Source of the DNA: Symsagittifera roscoffensis
Taxonomy: Eukaryota; Xenacoelomorpha; Acoela; Convolutidae
Direction: 5' to 3'
Length of the DNA stretch: 64,000 bases
Assembly: GCF_963678635.1 (NCBI RefSeq)
Contig: NC_087071.1
Span: 620,001-684,000, forward strand
A program made the translations under genes and the position numbers. Below are positions 61,701 to 64,000 of this stretch, piece after piece; position 1 is the stretch's first letter; each line of letters begins with the position of its first letter. The notes below the pieces were generated by a model that saw only the letters and a list, made by a program, of their open reading frames with translations, made no database searches and had not been told where the DNA came from.

Positions 61701-63613
61701 TGTTTGTGTCGCTTAAAAAAATTCTTCGGTCCAAATTATTTCGGCCTTTTTTATCCGCTCAATGACCTATTGTTCGTTTTTCTCCGAAATTTATACGGAT
61801 TTTCAAAAAGAGGTTTTAATTGAAAAAGAGCGCGAACTCCACCTGTCGGCCTGTTTATTCCCCTAGAGTCTCTTTTCACTTTATCACTCTGTCTGCAGCC
61901 TTCGAAAAAGTCTATGGGGTAATATTTGACAACTACCCCTCTCAAAAAAGTTGAGTTTTTGGATTCAATCATTAGAACTGCCATTACAATAAGAAGGGCC
62001 ATTACAATCGTTTTTAAATGCTCCCCTGCGGAAGTGGGTACGCACAACACTTTTTACACATAAGGTAATGGACCTCGGAATAGTAAATTTTTGATTTTGA
62101 CCATTTTTCAAACTTTTTGAATATTCTCGAAAACTATCCTGCAGTATTTGTGATTTTGGGTTCAGTTCAAAGACGAGTTGTGGGAAGCTCATCTGCTTAT
62201 GCGATTACTATCAAAATTTTCTGGCCCTCGGAAACGTCAATCTTTTGATGTTTAACCATTTTAAAATTTTTTGAATATTCTCGAAAACTCCCCTGCCATA
62301 TTTGAGATTTTGGGTTCAGTTCAAAGAAGCTCATGCGGTTTTTACCTAAATTTTGTGACACTAAAAGTTTTGGCCCTCGGAAAAGTCAAAATTTTCATTT
62401 TTTGACCGTTCTGTTTAAAGTTTTTGACATTGCTCAAAAACTGCACTCCCAAATCTGAGATTTTAAGTTTATAACCTTTATAACTGGCTATGCCCTCTTT
62501 GTTTAGAAAAAGTTATGGCTTTCAATCAAGACGAAGTTTTGAAACTTGACAGTTTTTGCAAACTGTTTGACTTTACGCGAAAACTACCGTAACAATTCCC
62601 AGGTTGTCTTCTATCAAGAATCCCGGTTTTAGAAATCTTCTGTGCTTGAGCGGCCACAACCTGCTCTTTGCAGGAAAAGTCATGGTTTTTGGTACTCCTT
62701 TTGATCGTTTTTTTAGAACTTATGACCGTTTTTTAAGAAGCTTTTTGAGGCTTTAAATTACACAAGCAAATCTGAGATGAAAAGTTCAATTGAAAGAATT
62801 GGTGGCGATAATGGTTCCAGCAGAGGCGGCGGTTCCTTAATGATTTCTAAGATCAATGTTATCTTCCTGGGAAAGTTGATTATCTCAAAATAATCACTTC
62901 TCACTTATTTTAGTAGAGAAAACTAAAGTTTTGAGCGAAGTCCAATTTTTGAAATCATGATTTTAGTGCCACATCAATATCGCAAAATCATTCAGTATCA
63001 AACACATACCTCCACCTTTGGCTGATCCCCTATTTTTTTTTTAATCTAGACATACGAAAAGTTTGGTTCAACTAGTTTTGTTCAACATATATCATTTTTT
63101 TTCGGCTTATGTTTTTTTTATGTATGTGTTGTATCGCAAGTGGTGCGAAGCTCCGCTTCGTCTCTGTGTAGTAGTATATATTTAGTAACGGGGCAGATCC
63201 AGGATTTTCTCGAGGGGTGGGTTTTCAGAAAAAGGCATAAAAAGGCGTTTTTAGGCACTTAAGGGTTGTTTTAACCAAAAAAATGCGTTTCTTCCACGCG
63301 CGCTCCCTGTTAAAATTGGTGTATATTGGCGTCGAAGGCGTCTTTAGAACTTTTTTAAAGTCGGTCAGCCAAAATTGGATGTCTTAAAATAGTACCAAAG
63401 GGGGAACCCTTTGGGTCGGCAGTGAGGCGAATCGCTCAGGGAAGACCCCCCCCCCCTAAATCCTCACCTGTATTAGTGTGTTGTTTTAGGGTGGTGTGTG
63501 GGGGTAATGTGTGTGGAGGGGTGCGAGTGAAGAGAGTGGAGTGGGAGAAGAGACAATTGCAGACAGAAGTGGACAGATTGGAGCACCATCTCCACTCACT
63601 GTCCACTGCTCAA
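46397..63613 (+). CDS. Coiled-coil protein with CC1-box-like motif, candidate dynein adaptor (5' part, six exons)
   Basis: Exons 46397-46730, 48929-49121, 51361-51529, 57668-57819, 58364-58540 and 63490-63613 join in frame with matching phases, and the last ends before GTGAGT, so the gene continues right of the window. The N terminus is Ser- and Gln-rich. Exon 2 ends and exon 3 begins with SLHMAALIGKSLLD and RNSEL, which fits the AAxxG-type CC1 box followed by LL-x-R/K-N-x-x-L. In BICD-related, HAP1/TRAK and CDR2-like proteins this segment binds the dynein light intermediate chain (known) or sits in the same place. Strongly charged coiled coil follows in exons 3, 4 and 6. Exon 5 is Gly-rich with RRTHSVDQL. 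Which of these families it belongs to cannot be fixed without the C terminus. The best guess is a microtubule-motor cargo adaptor in the cytoplasm. Confidence 0.75.
46780..47240 (+). repeat. Repeat family F copy
   Basis: Begins AAGAGCAATGAACGTAGTGA and ends TCCAACTGTCAGTTGGCTATG. It starts only about 50 bp after the exon 1 donor. Confidence 0.7.
47576..48330 (-). pseudogene. Unidentified coding remnant, possibly retroelement ORF1
   Basis: Minus frames at 47576-47773 and 47704-47907 overlap in different frames. A further minus frame, open from about 48330 to 48040, encodes helix-rich, charged sequence (RDRLAAILSEELTTALSE and SRLKESIEEMIKQAAKEVY). Together they look like one decayed protein. 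I do not recognise the family; a LINE ORF1 or gag would fit. It is intronic and antisense to the adaptor gene. Confidence 0.3.
48929..49121 (+). CDS. Adaptor gene exon 2
   Basis: Acceptor TACTATTATTAG. Acidic, with a Gly/Glu run, then the start of the CC1-box-like motif (AALIG). It ends in phase 2 before GTCAGT. Confidence 0.8.
49122..51360. other. Adaptor gene intron 2
   Basis: AT-rich. It has a short repeat at about 49480 (GCGAAGCCACTCTTCGCTTACC) shared with 45955. The antisense frames at 50331-51016 are low-complexity Lys/Thr/Asn-rich by-products. No gene is supported. Confidence 0.5.
51361..51529 (+). CDS. Adaptor gene exon 3
   Basis: Acceptor GTTGTATAG. It completes the CC1-box segment and continues as coiled coil (ELSERESEM, VELSQLRAEQEQ). 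Phase 0 end before GTAAAA. Confidence 0.85.
52040..52345 (+). pseudogene. Gypsy gag remnant
   Basis: One frame has EVQLHFRKQKKNESIEQFHA, then a DLVELSSRAD-type helix and a segment ending MNSEKIAEELV. This is the Ty3/gypsy gag core pattern. The overlapping frame 51915-52292 carries the upstream part, so one frameshift separates them. Confidence 0.7.
52694..53436 (+). pseudogene. LINE ORF1 with 2A-like peptide and PHD-type finger
   Basis: From ATG 52694 a 45-residue leader is followed by DVEQNPGP (52829-52852), the consensus of 2A ribosome-skipping peptides (D-V/I-E-x-N-P-G-P). Directly after it, CGVC...KCNG begins a C4HC3 finger. A frameshift near 52920 moves the rest (WIHQGCSGLS and YAFECSRC) into another frame, which is then open to TAA/TAG at about 53436 and very basic. 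PHD fingers and 2A peptides are both known in CR1-like LINE ORF1 proteins. It is broken by the frameshift. Confidence 0.7.
53520..54020 (+). pseudogene. LINE RT C terminus and terminal zinc finger
   Basis: The plus frame from about 53597 reads RTLERIGHILRMENERTV, then KKRPGYRR, ending at TGA near 53765. 53814-54020 has CDVCGELCKSVGGLK then QMKRIH, a C2H2 finger with one His replaced by Gln. This is the usual end of many non-LTR elements. Confidence 0.65.
54600..56340 (+). pseudogene. Gypsy protease-RT-RNase H remnant
   Basis: Protease (ADSGSPMSF), RT fingers (VEKELNKLINRKLIVKL and SPIVITVKKDQ), palm (FQKAIDLTLTN, YLGDI), thumb (LYTVLQRLDEENL), and RNase H (TDHLALITALKA, SRLTRWID, GLIEYMSRNP) are found in the correct order across several frames with stops. 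The lost catalytic Asp pair (YLGDI) confirms inactivity. Confidence 0.8.
56341..57667. other. Distal gypsy remnant and end of intron 3
   Basis: A 23-bp tandem duplication (AACTTGTTTATTGGCG twice) lies at 56360-56402. Integrase motifs were not recognised. 57007-57470 has short basic frames that may be the polyprotein tail. The last 130 bp are T/GT-rich intron end. Confidence 0.4.
57668..57819 (+). CDS. Adaptor gene exon 4
   Basis: Acceptor GTGTTGTTTAG. Coiled coil (LEREKEGLKRQLEMERRESE). It ends in phase 2 before GTTCGT. Confidence 0.85.
57820..58363. other. Adaptor gene intron 4, no features
   Basis: About 540 bp of AT-rich intron with nothing recognised. Confidence 0.5.
58364..58540 (+). 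CDS. Adaptor gene exon 5
   Basis: Acceptor TTTTTGACTTCCAG. Gly-rich start, then MMRRTHSVDQLAASA. It ends in phase 2 before GTACAG. An alternative donor exists after GCTAGTGCAG (GTGGCC) at 58488. Confidence 0.65.
58600..59240. repeat. Diverged tandem repeat, about 180-bp period
   Basis: Phrases of the type AAGCGGCTGTAACCAAATTTTTTACA, a gap, then TTTTCTCGAAAACTACTCTCCCAA recur near 58600, 58780, 58940 and 59160. The same family recurs at 61970-62760. Confidence 0.6.
59240..59800 (+). repeat. SINE-like repeat with tRNA-Leu-like head, copy 2
   Basis: The tRNA-like part is at about 59605-59687. It has A-box TGGCTGAGTGG, an anticodon arm with loop CTCAAAA (anticodon CAA, Leu), a long variable region, and B-box GATTCGAATCC. 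Acceptor pairing is only partial (GCTT with AAGC). It is therefore a tRNA-derived repeat, not a functional tRNA. It matches 34790-35185 on both sides of the head. Confidence 0.7.
60010..60560 (+). repeat. Repeat family F copy
   Basis: Has GTGAGTACTCTTATTTAGGT, a GCAAGCTACAATATCGAACA variant, GTCACGAAAAACGTGATCGA, and a final TTATGTTGGCTACG. It is interrupted by an insertion near 60225-60310. Confidence 0.65.
60660..60880 (+). repeat. Repeat family F, 5' part
   Basis: AGAGTCAATGAACGTAGTTC and TCTCTTATATAGGTCGCG match the 5' end of the family; the rest is missing. Confidence 0.6.
61240..61620 (+). repeat. SINE-like repeat family 2, copy 2
   Basis: The tRNA-like head at about 61425-61491 has TTAGCCTGGAGGTAACG (A-box region) and GGGTTCGAATCTGAGC (B-box, better preserved than copy 1). 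It is flanked by the GTTATCA and GTCGGCTTA blocks shared with 45955-46275. Confidence 0.65.
61970..62760. repeat. Diverged tandem repeat, about 170-180-bp period, second array
   Basis: Phrases GGCCCTCGGAAA.GTCAA, TTTTTGAATATTCTCGAAAAC, and CTGCCATATTTGAGATTTTGGG recur near 62070, 62220, 62370 and 62520. Related to 58600-59240. Confidence 0.65.
62761..63185. other. Adaptor gene intron 5, distal part
   Basis: AT-rich. GTGCGAAGCTCCGCTTCGTC at about 63139-63160 is a short hairpin also seen at the tails of the SINE-like repeats. Confidence 0.4.
63186..63440 (-). repeat. Foldback/MITE-like repeat, copy B (inverted)
   Basis: Reverse complement of the repeat at 29965-30261, from GGGGCAGATCCAGGATTTTC to AAAGGGGGAACCCTTTGGGT. 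It lies about 50 bp upstream of the exon 6 acceptor. Confidence 0.7.
63490..63613 (+). CDS. Adaptor gene exon 6 (last in window)
   Basis: Acceptor GTGTTGTTTTAG. Val/Gly-rich start, then coiled coil (VEWEKRQLQTEVDRLEHHL). Phase 0 end before GTGAGT. Confidence 0.75.
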
Positions 63614-64000
63614 GTGAGTCCACTTACTCCTATCATTAATCTGGCTGTATGATTAATTCTATGTGCAATTCGGTCGCTTCAAAACCCTATAATCTATATT
63701 GTTACTACCCTCATTCTTAAACTCTCTTTTCATTTTCTACAAGCGAAGCTTAGGTTAAATTGGGAAACAGTTTTTTTCGTTGCAATTTATCATGTTTTTC
63801 GTTTTTTACATGTTTTTCTGTTTTTTTTTACTAGTGAATGGTAGACTCAATACTATGAAAACAAAGTTCATAATGAAACGAAAGTTGAACGAACTTCTTT
63901 ATTACTTTGTTTCTTTACTTGAAAGCCTCGTGCGATGGCTTTTTGATGAAAGATCATTTAGCTTGTAATAATAACCAGTTGCTCCGACAAAGATTATCTA
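63614..64000. other. Start of adaptor gene intron 6
   Basis: AT-rich; the plus frame 63780-63968 is Phe-rich by-product sequence. No feature is supported. Confidence 0.5.

Overview
The window is nuclear DNA from a metazoan, most likely an aquatic invertebrate bilaterian that I cannot name. The evidence is two ordinary animal genes with GT-AG introns, BEL/Pao and Ty3/gypsy retroelements, LINEs, tRNA-derived repeats, and AT-rich introns around more GC-rich exons. It is dominated by transposons; no operon, CRISPR array or prokaryotic feature is present.

Region 1 (1 to about 19,190) is one very large Ty3/gypsy-like element on the minus strand. It runs off the left edge. In its own 5'-to-3' order it has: a leader of about 3.3 kb with a 14-bp minisatellite (16,213-16,925); a gag-protease-RT frame (15,913-11,420); the rest of pol (RNase H, integrase) ending in a macro-like domain resembling TARG1/OARD1 (11,423-5,952); a 520-bp spacer; and a further frame of at least 1,809 codons (5,429 to the edge) in the position usually held by env. 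That last frame carries an SGNH (GDSL) hydrolase signature. A perfect tandem duplication with a 1,154-bp offset splits gag-pol into two frames. The hexamer CTTGAG is strongly enriched across the whole block, coding and noncoding.

Region 2 (20,578-42,861, plus strand) is the chaperonin gene CCT6 (TCP-1 zeta) in six exons, predicted at 537 residues. Exon and intron phases all agree, and one intron has a GC donor. Intron 1 (9.1 kb) holds a degenerate BEL/Pao element with recognisable LTRs, interrupted by an inverted, tandemly duplicated BEL integrase fragment. Intron 5 holds a 105-bp minisatellite and a 256-bp satellite array of about 15 units that grew out of a local dispersed repeat.

Region 3 (46,397 to beyond 63,613, plus strand) is the 5' part of a second gene. 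Six phase-compatible exons encode a Ser/Gln-rich N terminus, a CC1-box-like motif and coiled coil of the type found in dynein adaptors (BICD-related, HAP1/TRAK, CDR2), and further coiled coil. Its third intron contains a decayed Ty3/gypsy copy with a nested LINE whose ORF1 starts with a 2A-like peptide followed by a PHD-type finger.

The rest is introns and intergenic DNA filled with recurring repeat families: a dispersed repeat of about 500 bp, two tRNA-headed SINE-like families, and a short foldback-like family found at 30.0 kb and, inverted, at 63.3 kb.
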